From contig JACPCQ010000017.1 in assembly GCA_016179715.1 (NCBI GenBank), positions 1 to 12,601 of the forward strand: DNA of 12,601 nucleotides. Direction: 5' to 3'. The notes under the pieces are model-generated. The model was not told where the DNA came from. It did no database searches and saw only the letters and a program-made list of their open reading frames with translations. The translations under genes and the position numbers were made by a program. Source of the stretch: Parcubacteria group bacterium (GTDB lineage Bacteria > Patescibacteriota > Minisyncoccia > JACPCQ01). This document shows, piece by piece, positions 1 through 6,933 of the stretch (position 1 is the first letter of the stretch; the number at the start of each line of letters is the position of its first letter).

Positions 1-77
1 TCCTGCCCGAATGTTGCCGTTGCGGGGGCAAGGAACAGCACAAAAAGGATTATTGGGATAAATATGGTCCTTTTCAA
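1..77 (-). CDS. Signal-peptide protein, partial (C-terminus off left edge)
   Basis: The minus-strand frame stays open to the window edge. From the TTG at 77 it reads a textbook signal peptide: MKR, then a hydrophobic core (TIFIPIILFVLFLA), then PATATFGQ, with plausible cleavage after ATA. An AAGGG sequence (86-82) sits four bases upstream, as a ribosome binding site would. In-frame ATG codons at 167 and 161 would add 30 or 28 residues and lie just after the pilin stop (173-175), so a coupled start there is possible; I prefer 77 because of the signal-peptide shape and the AAGGG. Only 25 residues are visible, so the mature protein cannot be named. Its place as third gene after the binding protein and pilin suggests an envelope or pilus-related protein (inference). 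Confidence 0.5.
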   Translation of the reverse strand, partial: MKRTIFIPIILFVLFLAPATATFGQ

Positions 78-172
78 GAAGCCCTTATATATTATAAATT
101 GGAACGCGCCGGGACGCAAAAAGCGTTTTATCGGGGTGTGGACAACATCGTGGATTATCATAATCATGTATT

Positions 173-1192
173 TTAAAAAGTGCTCATGTCTGTTTGGGGA
201 CCAGTAATACCTTGTGGTTCCGTAAACGGAGTACTTGCATGGTTAACGGTGCCGTCGAGTAACACTTGGCGGTAGGTGATACCAGGGATAAGCCCCCAAC
301 TCGTCGGTTCTCTCCGCGTGTGGTTATACCCCGCAACTATCCCTGAATATAGCTGGGTACTAGCCACTTCTTCTATGTCAAATCTCATCAGAAACTCATA
401 TACTTTTGCTTTTTCTGCGGGAGTCACCTGATTGTCAGGCGTTCCCAGTTGGTTAGCGAGTTCGTCTATTTGAAAAAATGCAGCAGAAGTGATGGAATTT
501 TCTTCTGCTTCTTTGTTGGGGATATTCTGAATTTGAGATAAAGAGTCTAGATATTGTTCCCAAAAACGCCTAGAGAAGGTTGCTTCGCCAAGAGCTCGAT
601 AATCCTGAAGCAATGTATTTGTTGTTGGCGTGCTTGCAATTTGCTCCCCGGCGCTTCGCGTCTGAAAACTTGATGGCGCACCGCCGCTGCCCGTTCCTGT
701 TGTGGCGGATGTATTTGCCGGGGAAGACGGAAGAGAGCCGCCCGCTCCACCCGTCCCCGCGCCCACCGTCGCCGTGCCTGCGCATTGCGGGAATTCTTCC
801 CAGAAGAGGTGCACTCTGTTCTGATTTGCAATGGTGCCCAATACCGTATTGATTATTGCCCATGCGGCAAACGCAATGAAGATGCCGATAACGGTGTTGG
901 TGAGAATGGTTTTTCCCTGTTCTTTTTTCTGCTGTGAGCCGCCCGAAGTAAGGAGCACCGCCCCTCCGTACATAATCATGGCGGCACCGAGCGGTGTGAG
1001 CAGACTGAAGAGAACGAAATTGATAATATTGTTTGCGGTAGTGAACAGGTCGCACACCGTGCACGCCTGCTCGCCTCTCCCGCAGGTAATCAGTCCGTCT
1101 TCTGCGGCAGATTGTGCCCATGCGGGCGTAACCACAACGAGCATTGCAATAAGGGTTGAGGCGAGCAGTAAAGAGAAGACCGTATTTTTCAT
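173..1192 (-). CDS. VirB2/TrbC-type pilin-like protein with long C-terminal extension
   Basis: Predicted 339-aa envelope protein. Residues 1-26 are a signal peptide with likely cleavage after AWA. The mature N-terminus carries C37, C44 and C47 just before the first hydrophobic segment (about 52-83, ending in YGGAVLLTSGG). A short charged loop (QQKKEQGK, 87-94) leads to a second TM (about 95-121). This Cys-TM-loop-TM layout is the type IV secretion pilin family common in Patescibacteria, whose members are usually only about 100-130 residues. Here residues 139-193 form a Gly/Ser/Thr/Ala-rich linker, and residues 194-339 a soluble region I do not recognise, with many acidic and aromatic residues. 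The start ATG overlaps the TGA of the upstream binding-protein gene (ATGA), and no clear Shine-Dalgarno is seen, so translational coupling is likely. The core assignment is fairly sure; the function of the extension is unknown. Confidence 0.8.
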   Translation of the reverse strand: MKNTVFSLLLASTLIAMLVVVTPAWAQSAAEDGLITCGRGEQACTVCDLFTTANNIINFVLFSLLTPLGAAMIMYGGAVLLTSGGSQQKKEQGKTILTNTVIGIFIAFAAWAIINTVLGTIANQNRVHLFWEEFPQCAGTATVGAGTGGAGGSLPSSPANTSATTGTGSGGAPSSFQTRSAGEQIASTPTTNTLLQDYRALGEATFSRRFWEQYLDSLSQIQNIPNKEAEENSITSAAFFQIDELANQLGTPDNQVTPAEKAKVYEFLMRFDIEEVASTQLYSGIVAGYNHTRREPTSWGLIPGITYRQVLLDGTVNHASTPFTEPQGITGPQTDMSTF

Positions 1193-2487
1193 GGGTTTTG
1201 ACGAAGAAGTTCCTGCAGGCGGCTTGCCAATTCTGTTATCGCGCTGGCGATGTCTTGCTTCCCGGAGTTGATTGCGGCGACCGCTTGCGCGAAAAGATTA
1301 TCTGTGGCGTCATCGTCGGGGTCAGGCCAGGAGCGCGACTGAACTGCCGCACGGTAAAACACCGTACCTATCGGGTTTGTCGTGTCGCGCGAAAGCACGT
1401 CTTTTCGTACGGGCGGCAGATTGCTTGCCGTTGCGATGTTTGCGACTGCGCCATCGCCGGTAAGTAACGCTATTGCCCGCCATGCGGCGGCGGGGTCGGC
1501 GGCGTTTCTGGTAATTGCGAGTCCGGATATATCGGCGTATGTTGCGCGCAGCGCGCCGCCACGGACTTGCGGAACTCCGGAAACATCCATTGCGAGGTGC
1601 GCATTACGGTTTCGCAGGGCCGTATATTCGCTTGCTGGCGCGATGTACATTGCAAGTTTCCCCGCAACAAAAGCCTCATCTGCGCGCAATTGCGTACTAT
1701 TCCAGCTGTACGCCGCATTTCGCGGGTTTGAAAAGTCGGTAAAAAAGCGAAACGCGCTTTCCGCCGGGCTGAAAGGCAGCGTCCCTTTCCGGTTAAAGAT
1801 GACCGTGCGGTTGAGCGGATCCACAAGCGGATTTCCCGTCTGCAGTATCAGGAGCGCAAGGACATCTTTTGCGTGAGGAACATTGTTTGTCTCTCCGAGC
1901 GCCGCACCGCTTTGTCGGAATGTTCCTTCGGCTCCCGTAGAGGTTAGCGCGCCCGAGTCGGTCAGAAATTCATCCCAAAAACCCGGGGGGTTTGCGATTC
2001 CGGCATTGCGGAAAAGATCGGTGTTCCAATAGAGCACCAAAGGGTCCACAATGAGCGGAACGGCCAATGTTCCGGCAGGTCCCGTAAAGATAGCCGCTCC
2101 GTCAATAAATGTTTGTTGAAAGGCGCGCGGGGCGATGAACTGTTGTCCTATCGGGAGAATTTTATCGGTGTGTTTTACTATGAAATACTGCGGAATCAGA
2201 GCAATGTCAGGCCCCTTTCCGGCCGCAAGCGCGTTGAGAAACTCGGTTTCGTATATCTGGGCGGATTTTTGTATGTATTGTATCTGTACAAATTGTTGGT
2301 CCCGATCCCCGTTGATTTCGTCAATGGCGCTTCGGAAAAAAGAGGAGGGAAATGTTCCCCAAATAGTAACAGGCACGCGATTCTTCTCAACGCCCACACC
2401 GGAGATGCCCGAGAAGAAAAAGAACGCAATGCCAACGAGCACAACAACGACTCCGAAAATAATAGCCTCAAGTTTTGTGATATTCAT
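1189..2487 (-). CDS. Membrane-anchored extracellular solute-binding protein (family 1)
   Basis: 432 aa from the ATG at 2487. Residues 8-28 are a strongly hydrophobic segment after a short MNITKLEA start. There is no lipobox Cys, so the protein is probably held by an uncleaved N-terminal TM, with the binding domain outside. The rest resembles sugar-type ABC binding proteins: VPVTIWGTF at the first strand, GKGPDIALIPQ (90-100), and the AVPLIVDPLVLYWNTDLF block (142-159) followed by GI..PPGFWDEF. An upstream in-frame ATG at 2553 lies inside a perfect palindrome and would put 22 polar residues before the TM, so I reject it. No ABC permease or ATPase is in the window. The gene's end overlaps the pilin start (ATGA), so the two are co-transcribed. 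The ligand cannot be read from the sequence. Confidence 0.85.
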   Translation of the reverse strand: MNITKLEAIIFGVVVVLVGIAFFFFSGISGVGVEKNRVPVTIWGTFPSSFFRSAIDEINGDRDQQFVQIQYIQKSAQIYETEFLNALAAGKGPDIALIPQYFIVKHTDKILPIGQQFIAPRAFQQTFIDGAAIFTGPAGTLAVPLIVDPLVLYWNTDLFRNAGIANPPGFWDEFLTDSGALTSTGAEGTFRQSGAALGETNNVPHAKDVLALLILQTGNPLVDPLNRTVIFNRKGTLPFSPAESAFRFFTDFSNPRNAAYSWNSTQLRADEAFVAGKLAMYIAPASEYTALRNRNAHLAMDVSGVPQVRGGALRATYADISGLAITRNAADPAAAWRAIALLTGDGAVANIATASNLPPVRKDVLSRDTTNPIGTVFYRAAVQSRSWPDPDDDATDNLFAQAVAAINSGKQDIASAITELASRLQELLRQNP

Positions 2488-2545
2488 AGTGATATTGTGT
2501 GGCGCATAAAACTTTGAGTTACGATATGGGTTCGTTGCGAGGGTT

Positions 2546-2609
2546 TCGCGCATGCGCGAGTTCGCTTGAAGCGAGGATTTTTCGTAGCAGCGCTACCAAA
2601 ATCCGAGCT
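2546..2609. repeat. Palindrome-rich, repeat-like intergenic element
   Basis: The 187 bases between the methyltransferase and binding-protein genes contain stacked symmetric sequences. At 2546-2559 is a perfect 14-base palindrome, TCGCGCATGCGCGA. Next, TCGCT/AGCGA form a small stem. At 2570-2609 is a long hairpin: AGC, GA, GGATTTT, TC, GTAGC, a three-base loop, then GCTAC, C, AAAATCC, GA, GCT. That gives three stems of 3, 7 and 5 pairs, with the outer two separated by opposed GA/GA mismatches. There is no T-run on either side, so a simple terminator is not obvious. It could be a dispersed extragenic palindrome or an mRNA leader structure for the binding-protein operon. Confidence 0.5.
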
Positions 2610-2674
2610 GAAAGATGAAATCGCGCGTGGGCGGAAGCCGCAGCAGAAGCTATTTCGTAATTCAAAGTACAAAG

Positions 2675-3229
2675 CTATGAGGTTTTTTGGAAAGCAAGCC
2701 CATAATGGTGCAGTCCCGCGTTGAATTCTTTTTTGAACACAAGTGCGTGGGCGGCAAAAAGTTCTCTGACGGTTTTTTTGCCGATACGGGAGGATTTTGG
2801 CGGTCCCAGAGGGACTGGCGCGGATTGCCGGTCTTCCATTTCGGGGGGAATCCAGTCAATGATATATACCGTTCCGCCTTGTTTTATAATGCGCCGCGTT
2901 TCTTCTGCGAGTGCGTCTTTGTGTTCAATTTGGAAGAGAATGTTTGCAAGAACCGCCGCGTGCACGGATGCGTCGGGAAGCGAAATGGAGGAAGGCTCCT
3001 CAAGATCTGCAACAACGGTTTGAATGTTGTGCAAACCGGCGCGGCGCGCGTTATTTTGCACGAGCTCCAGCATCTCGCGGCGCACATCAACGGCGTAAAC
3101 TCTTCCGCTCGGACCAACCGCGCGCGCGATGGGTATCGTGTAAAATCCGGCGCCGCTGCCGATATCCGCAACGAACATCTTTGGGGTGATGTCAAAAGAC
3201 TCAATAATACGTTCCGGATTTATAAACAT
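2675..3229 (-). CDS. Class I SAM-dependent methyltransferase
   Basis: 184 aa, a single Rossmann-like methyltransferase domain. Motif I, ADIGSGAGFYT (21-31), is the glycine-rich SAM-binding loop. The acidic residue ending strand 2 is D48 in VYAVDV. ADLEE (74-78) is the adenine-contacting region, and ILFQIEHKDALAEETRRIIKQGG (97-119) matches the post-motif helix and turn before strand 5 (TVYIIDW). The fold is clear but the substrate is not; the size and pattern fit the UbiE/methyltransferase-11 type group. The start is fixed by an in-frame TAG two codons upstream of the ATG. It is on the same strand as gyrA but 219 bases downstream of it, and 187 bases upstream of the binding-protein gene, so it may be a separate unit. 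Confidence 0.85.
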   Translation of the reverse strand: MFINPERIIESFDITPKMFVADIGSGAGFYTIPIARAVGPSGRVYAVDVRREMLELVQNNARRAGLHNIQTVVADLEEPSSISLPDASVHAAVLANILFQIEHKDALAEETRRIIKQGGTVYIIDWIPPEMEDRQSAPVPLGPPKSSRIGKKTVRELFAAHALVFKKEFNAGLHHYGLAFQKTS

Positions 3230-3407
3230 GTACTAATGCCGCTTTAACCTTGCCAGAATACATCGCGCGCTTCGTGTAGATGATTCTTTATGAGGCGAAG
3301 CCGCCTTTGTGGCCGAGACTACTATTTACCAAAAGCAAACCTTTAAATTTCTCACGGGGTTAACTTAATTTTCAACCTTTTCACTACGTTGTCTATACTG
3401 TGTGATT

Positions 3408-3438
3408 GTGCCGCGAAAGATTATATGTATAGCGGCAC
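3408..3438 (-). terminator. Hairpin downstream of gyrA
   Basis: GTGCCGC (3408-3414) and GCGGCAC (3432-3438) form a perfect 7-bp stem with a 17-base loop, starting 10 bases after the gyrA stop codon. No T-run follows on the minus strand, so it may be a 3'-end stabiliser rather than an intrinsic terminator. The 219-base gap to the methyltransferase also contains TATACATATAAT inside this loop region (minus strand), 17 bases after a TTGTAG formed by the end of gyrA. That could be a promoter for the methyltransferase, but the evidence is weak. Confidence 0.35.
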
Positions 3439-3448
3439 TATAGAGGCT

Positions 3449-5767
3449 CTACAAACATGTTAATGACGCGATGGCGTCTCCCGCCGCAAGGTTCATAATA
3501 CGCACTCCCTGCGTTTGTCGCCCGAGTTCCGGTATTTGCGCAAGCGCGGTGCGTATAATCTGTCCTTTGCGCGAGATGGCAATAATCTCTTCCGCGTCAG
3601 GTCCGGTTACGTGCGCGGATTTTTCGTCCGCGCTCACGACGTCTACCCCAACGATACGGTCTCCTTTACGCAGGCGCATTGCAGAGACCCCCGCAGCAGT
3701 ACGGCCCATTGAGCGTATGTCCGATTCTTTAAAGCGTATTGCCTGTCCGTCTCGCGAGGTAATGATGATATCGCTCTTTGGCTCGGTTAGGCGCGCCCAT
3801 CCCAGCACGTCATCGCGTTTTAGGTTTATTGCAATAATGCCGCTTCTGCGCACCTCGGTAAACAATTTTGCGTCCACCTTCTTTATTATACCGTTCTTGG
3901 TGAGCATTACCAATGAACGCTCTTTGTTTCTCGTCGTCTTTGGGACCGTCAGCACGGACGTAACCTGTTCGCTCGGTGCAAGCGACACAAAGTTCATAAT
4001 GGACTTTCCGCGCGCGGTGCGCCGCTCTTCGGGTATGTCGTAAACCTTCATTTGATAAACCTTGCCGCGATTGGTAAAGAAGAGCAGGTCATCATGTGTC
4101 CGCGCAAACAAGAGCGCCGAGACCACGTCTTCTTCTTTGGTTGCCATGCCGATAATGCCTTTGCCGCCGCGATGTTGCGAGCGGTATTCTTCTGGATTGA
4201 CGCGCTTAACATATCCTCCGACGGTTGCCATGAATACGGTTTCGCGGTCCGGGATCAGGTCTTCCTGCTTGAACGATTTGATGGCGGTGGAGACAACCGT
4301 GGTTTTACGCGCATCGGCGTATTTCTCTTTTATCTGCAAGAGTTCCCTGCGAATAACGCCAAAGATTTTTTGCGGGTCTTTTAGCAATGCCTTTAGGTCG
4401 CGGATAAGCTGCTGTTTTTCCTTGAGTTCTTCCTCAATTTTCTGACGCTCAAGCCCCGCGAGCGTCTGCAGACGCATCTCCAGAATGGCCGTTGCCTGCT
4501 GGTCGGAGAGCGAGAATGTTTTCATCAATGCCGCGTGCGCGGAATCCTTGTTTGCCGATGCCTTGATGGTTTTAATAACCGCGTCAATATGGTCCAGCGC
4601 CTTTTTCAGTCCCTCCAGAATATGCGCGCGCTCTTCAGCTTTGCGGAGGTCAAACTGTGCGCGGCGGGTGACGACTTCATTACGATGTTTGATAAAAAAT
4701 TCCAGCATCGCTTTGAGCGAGAGCACCTGCGGCTGTATTCCGTCAACGAGCGCGATCATATTGAAATGAAAGACACGCTCCAAATCAGTGTGTTTATAGA
4801 GCGCATTGAGAATTTTTTGCCCGAAGGCGTCCGCCTTCAGGTCTATTGCGATGCGCAGGCCTTCCTTATCGGATTCGTCACGGATATCCTTAATACCCTC
4901 AATTTTTTTCTCGTGGACAAGGTCCGCAATCTTGATAATGAGCTCGGCCTTGTTGACTTGATAGGGAATGGAGTGAATGAGTATCTGCGCGTGTCCGGCT
5001 TTTTGCTCCACTATCTCCGTTTCTCCTCGCGTCACGACTCCGCCCCGCCCCGTCGCGTAGGCGTGGTGGATATCCTCCTTATTGAAGATAATCCCACCGG
5101 TGGGAAAATCCGGTCCCTGCACAAAACGCATGAGTTCTTCGGCGGGGGTCTTGGGGTGATCAATAAGGCATACTGTCGCATCCACTACCTCGCCTAAATT
5201 GTGCGGCGGGATGTTTGTCGCCATGCCCACGGCAATGCCCAGCGAGCCGTTGAGTAAAAGTTGCGGGATTGCGGCGGGAAGAACGATCGGTTCATCAAAC
5301 ACTCCGTCGTAATTTGGGCGAAAGTCCACCGTCTCTCTTTCTATGTCGCGGAGCATCTCAGCTGCGATGGGAGACATGCGCGCTTCGGTGTAGCGTTGGG
5401 CGGCTGCCGCATCCCCGTCGATGGATCCGAAATTTCCTTGTCCGGTGATGAGCGGATAGCGCAATGAAAAGCTCTGTGCCATGCGCACGAGCGAGTCGTA
5501 AACGGCATTGTCGCCATGCGGATGATATTTTCCAAGACAGTCGCCGACAATTGCCGCGGATTTGCGGAATTTTGCGCTGTGCGTCAGCCCCATTCCGTGC
5601 ATGGTGTAGAGAATCCGGCGATGTACGGGCTTGAGTCCGTCTCGCACATCCGGAAGCGCTCGGGAAACAATAACGGACATCGCATAGTCCAAATACGCGG
5701 TTTCCATTTCGCGCACGATGCCGCGCTCTTTTTCTCCGGGTTGTGATTGTGGTGCGGGATTATTCAT
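3449..5767 (-). CDS. gyrA: DNA gyrase subunit A
   Basis: 772-aa subunit of the type IIA topoisomerase that introduces negative supercoils with GyrB. The N-terminal block YLDYAMSVIVSRALPDVRDG (25-44) is diagnostic. The catalytic tyrosine is Y126 in AAAQRYTEARM. The quinolone-determining region includes GKYHPHGDNAVYD (79-91). The tower and coiled-coil follow to about 500, then the beta-pinwheel C-terminal domain (about 505-770). That domain carries the GyrA box QHRGGKG (531-537), which favours gyrase over ParC. It is about 100 residues shorter than E. coli GyrA and lacks an acidic tail. Position 87, equivalent to E. coli Ser83, is Asn, while the acidic partner D91 is kept. It lies 7 bases after the stop of the small membrane-protein gene, so it is probably the last gene of the MBL/TM/gyrA operon. 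gyrB is not in the window. Confidence 0.97.
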   Translation of the reverse strand: MNNPAPQSQPGEKERGIVREMETAYLDYAMSVIVSRALPDVRDGLKPVHRRILYTMHGMGLTHSAKFRKSAAIVGDCLGKYHPHGDNAVYDSLVRMAQSFSLRYPLITGQGNFGSIDGDAAAAQRYTEARMSPIAAEMLRDIERETVDFRPNYDGVFDEPIVLPAAIPQLLLNGSLGIAVGMATNIPPHNLGEVVDATVCLIDHPKTPAEELMRFVQGPDFPTGGIIFNKEDIHHAYATGRGGVVTRGETEIVEQKAGHAQILIHSIPYQVNKAELIIKIADLVHEKKIEGIKDIRDESDKEGLRIAIDLKADAFGQKILNALYKHTDLERVFHFNMIALVDGIQPQVLSLKAMLEFFIKHRNEVVTRRAQFDLRKAEERAHILEGLKKALDHIDAVIKTIKASANKDSAHAALMKTFSLSDQQATAILEMRLQTLAGLERQKIEEELKEKQQLIRDLKALLKDPQKIFGVIRRELLQIKEKYADARKTTVVSTAIKSFKQEDLIPDRETVFMATVGGYVKRVNPEEYRSQHRGGKGIIGMATKEEDVVSALLFARTHDDLLFFTNRGKVYQMKVYDIPEERRTARGKSIMNFVSLAPSEQVTSVLTVPKTTRNKERSLVMLTKNGIIKKVDAKLFTEVRRSGIIAINLKRDDVLGWARLTEPKSDIIITSRDGQAIRFKESDIRSMGRTAAGVSAMRLRKGDRIVGVDVVSADEKSAHVTGPDAEEIIAISRKGQIIRTALAQIPELGRQTQGVRIMNLAAGDAIASLTCL

Positions 5768-5774
5768 AACATTG

Positions 5775-6023
5775 TTATTTCTGCGTGCGGAATGTGTTTA
5801 TAACGGCGCGCAATTGTTCTTGAAGATTGTGCAACGGAGCTCGCAATGTCGCGAACGGTCCGGGAGATTGTTCCCGTGCGGCGCGGTCTTTTGGTAAAGA
5901 GAAGCGCATGAACCAGACACCCAGAATTATCAGCATTGCAGAAAAAAGGGTAATAGCAAGAACGCGCCTTCGCACGGGTTCCGGTTTTTGCTGTAGTTGT
6001 TCTACGAAACGGGATTTTGACAT
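5775..6023 (-). CDS. Small single-TM membrane protein, unknown function
   Basis: 82 aa. Residues 1-20 are polar and basic (KPEPVRRR just before the membrane), residues 21-39 are one hydrophobic segment (VLAITLFSAMLIILGVWFM), and residues 40-82 are a charged tail with a possible amphipathic helix (HNLQEQLRAVINTF). The basic residues before the TM suggest the N-terminus is inside. It sits between the MBL-fold gene (25 bases upstream) and gyrA (7 bases downstream), which supports it being real and co-transcribed. Short proteins of this shape are frequent in Patescibacteria, but no function is known to me. Confidence 0.75.
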   Translation of the reverse strand: MSKSRFVEQLQQKPEPVRRRVLAITLFSAMLIILGVWFMRFSLPKDRAAREQSPGPFATLRAPLHNLQEQLRAVINTFRTQK

Positions 6024-6048
6024 GTTGGCATGCTAAAGTCGCATTGCG

Positions 6049-6711
6049 CTATGTTCCCAGCTGTGGCTGTAAAACAACGACACCGATAACGTGGGTAATC
6101 ATATCTTTTTTCTTTATCGTCAATTTTTCTACGGGCCCGTTTTCGCCTTTTTCACCGGATTCTTTCAGAAAGGCTTTAAGCATGCTCCGTCCTGCCGCGG
6201 TTTGGTCGTAGTGCATGGGGATTGTAATGCGGGGTTCAAGATCGTTCATGGTGCGGACAGCCTGCTCTGTGTCCATGACCGTTTCTCCTCCTATGGGGAG
6301 AAAGAGAATGTCCACAGCACCAATCTGTTCTTTTGTTTCCGGACGCAACGCAGATTCTCCAAAGTCCCCAAGATGGCAGATGCGAATGTCTTCGATATTC
6401 AGCATATAGGTGGTGTTTGTTCCGTGTTTTTTTCCCTCGGAATCGTCGTGATAAGTAGGGATTCCGATAATCTGAATGGCGCGCACTTCGTACTCTCCCG
6501 CTCCGGCTACGACGAACGGGGTTGTCCCTGCTCCTTTGCCGGCCATCGTGTCCGCTCCGTTATGCGCGGCATGGTTGTGGCTCAAAAGCACCATATCAGC
6601 CTGAAACCGCGGGGCTTTTATTCCGCTCTCTTTTGACGGAGGGTCAAACGCGATGACATAATCGCCTGACTGTACCTTAAAGCAGGAGGTACCGTAATAT
6701 GTGATAATCAT
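6049..6711 (-). CDS. Metallo-beta-lactamase-fold protein (UlaG-like)
   Basis: 220 aa from the ATG at 6711. It starts with the typical strand MIITYYGTSCFKVQSGDYVI, followed by FDP (22-24). The metal-site motif is H45-N-H47-A-A-H50, where the family has HxHxDH, so the usual Asp is Ala49. Other ligand candidates are kept: H88 (IPTYHDD), D116 (CHLGDFG) and H167 (IPMHYDQ). The overall pattern is that of the Zn-dependent hydrolase group COG2220/UlaG. An in-frame ATG at 6762 would add 17 residues that the family does not have and would overlap the -10 box, so I use 6711. It is first in a probable operon with the one-TM protein and gyrA. The substrate is unknown, and hydrolase activity is uncertain because of the missing Asp. 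Confidence 0.85.
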   Translation of the reverse strand: MIITYYGTSCFKVQSGDYVIAFDPPSKESGIKAPRFQADMVLLSHNHAAHNGADTMAGKGAGTTPFVVAGAGEYEVRAIQIIGIPTYHDDSEGKKHGTNTTYMLNIEDIRICHLGDFGESALRPETKEQIGAVDILFLPIGGETVMDTEQAVRTMNDLEPRITIPMHYDQTAAGRSMLKAFLKESGEKGENGPVEKLTIKKKDMITHVIGVVVLQPQLGT

Positions 6712-6715
6712 ACAC

Positions 6716-6728
6716 CCATAGTAGTATA
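6716..6728 (-). promoter_or_regulatory. -10 box of the MBL/TM/gyrA operon
   Basis: TATACT (6728-6723 on the minus strand) would place transcription start near 6716, leaving a leader of about five bases before the ATG at 6711. No convincing -35 hexamer is seen. The case rests on the -10 match and its spacing, which resembles the S1 and pth promoters in this window. Confidence 0.4.
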
Positions 6729-6777
6729 AAAACTCCTTTTTTTGAAGAGGCGCCGCCCCCAAACCCGCTCTTTTCCG

Positions 6778-6820
6778 TTTGGTTATTGGTGTTTGGAAAT
6801 TGTCATTTATTTGGTTATTG
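6778..6820. repeat. TTTGGTTATTG direct repeats
   Basis: TTTGGTTATTG occurs exactly at 6778-6788 and 6810-6820, 21 bases apart. A partial copy, ATTGGTTA, lies at 6870-6877 beyond the neighbouring palindrome, and related runs (TTGGTGTTTGG, ATTGTCATT) fill the space between. This is low-complexity T/G-rich intergenic DNA with no reading frame of note. Confidence 0.6.
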
Positions 6821-6832
6821 TTTTCTCACCTG

Positions 6833-6866
6833 CCCGCCGAATCCGCCAGCTGGCGGAGCAGGCGGG
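6833..6866. repeat. GC-rich nested palindrome
   Basis: The core is a perfect 16-base palindrome, TCCGCCAGCTGGCGGA (6842-6857). Outer arms CCCGCC (6833-6838) and GGCGGG (6861-6866) pair around it, separated by short unpaired stretches. It sits between T/G-rich repeat segments and differs sharply from them in composition, as an inserted mobile or dispersed palindrome would. There is no T-run after it. Elements of this look are scattered in many Patescibacteria genomes (my recollection, not tested). Confidence 0.65.
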
Positions 6867-6902
6867 GTCATTGGTTACGGGAGAAGAGCGTTGAGCGTAC
6901 TC

Positions 6903-6930
6903 TTGCGTAAACGTAAAATCTGTTTATACT
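6903..6930 (+). promoter_or_regulatory. Promoter of the S1 gene
   Basis: TTGCGT (6903-6908) and TATACT (6925-6930) are separated by 16 bases. The predicted transcription start, about seven bases after the -10, is 6937, the A of the second codon of the ATGATG start. The mRNA would then be leaderless, or translation would start further in. Confidence 0.55.
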
Positions 6931-6933
6931 AAG

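Noticed and set aside
2488..2553. Upstream ATG extending the binding protein by 22 residues
   Set aside because: The ATG is within a perfect palindrome, and the added polar residues would precede an otherwise normal N-terminal TM anchor.
2484..2672. Minus-strand 62-codon frame between methyltransferase and binding protein
   Set aside because: It runs across the palindromic element and overlaps the binding-protein start. Its translation is Cys/Arg/Ser-rich without any motif.
4535..5197. Plus-strand 220-codon frame opposite gyrA
   Set aside because: It is a shadow of the very well conserved gyrA and shows no domain of its own.
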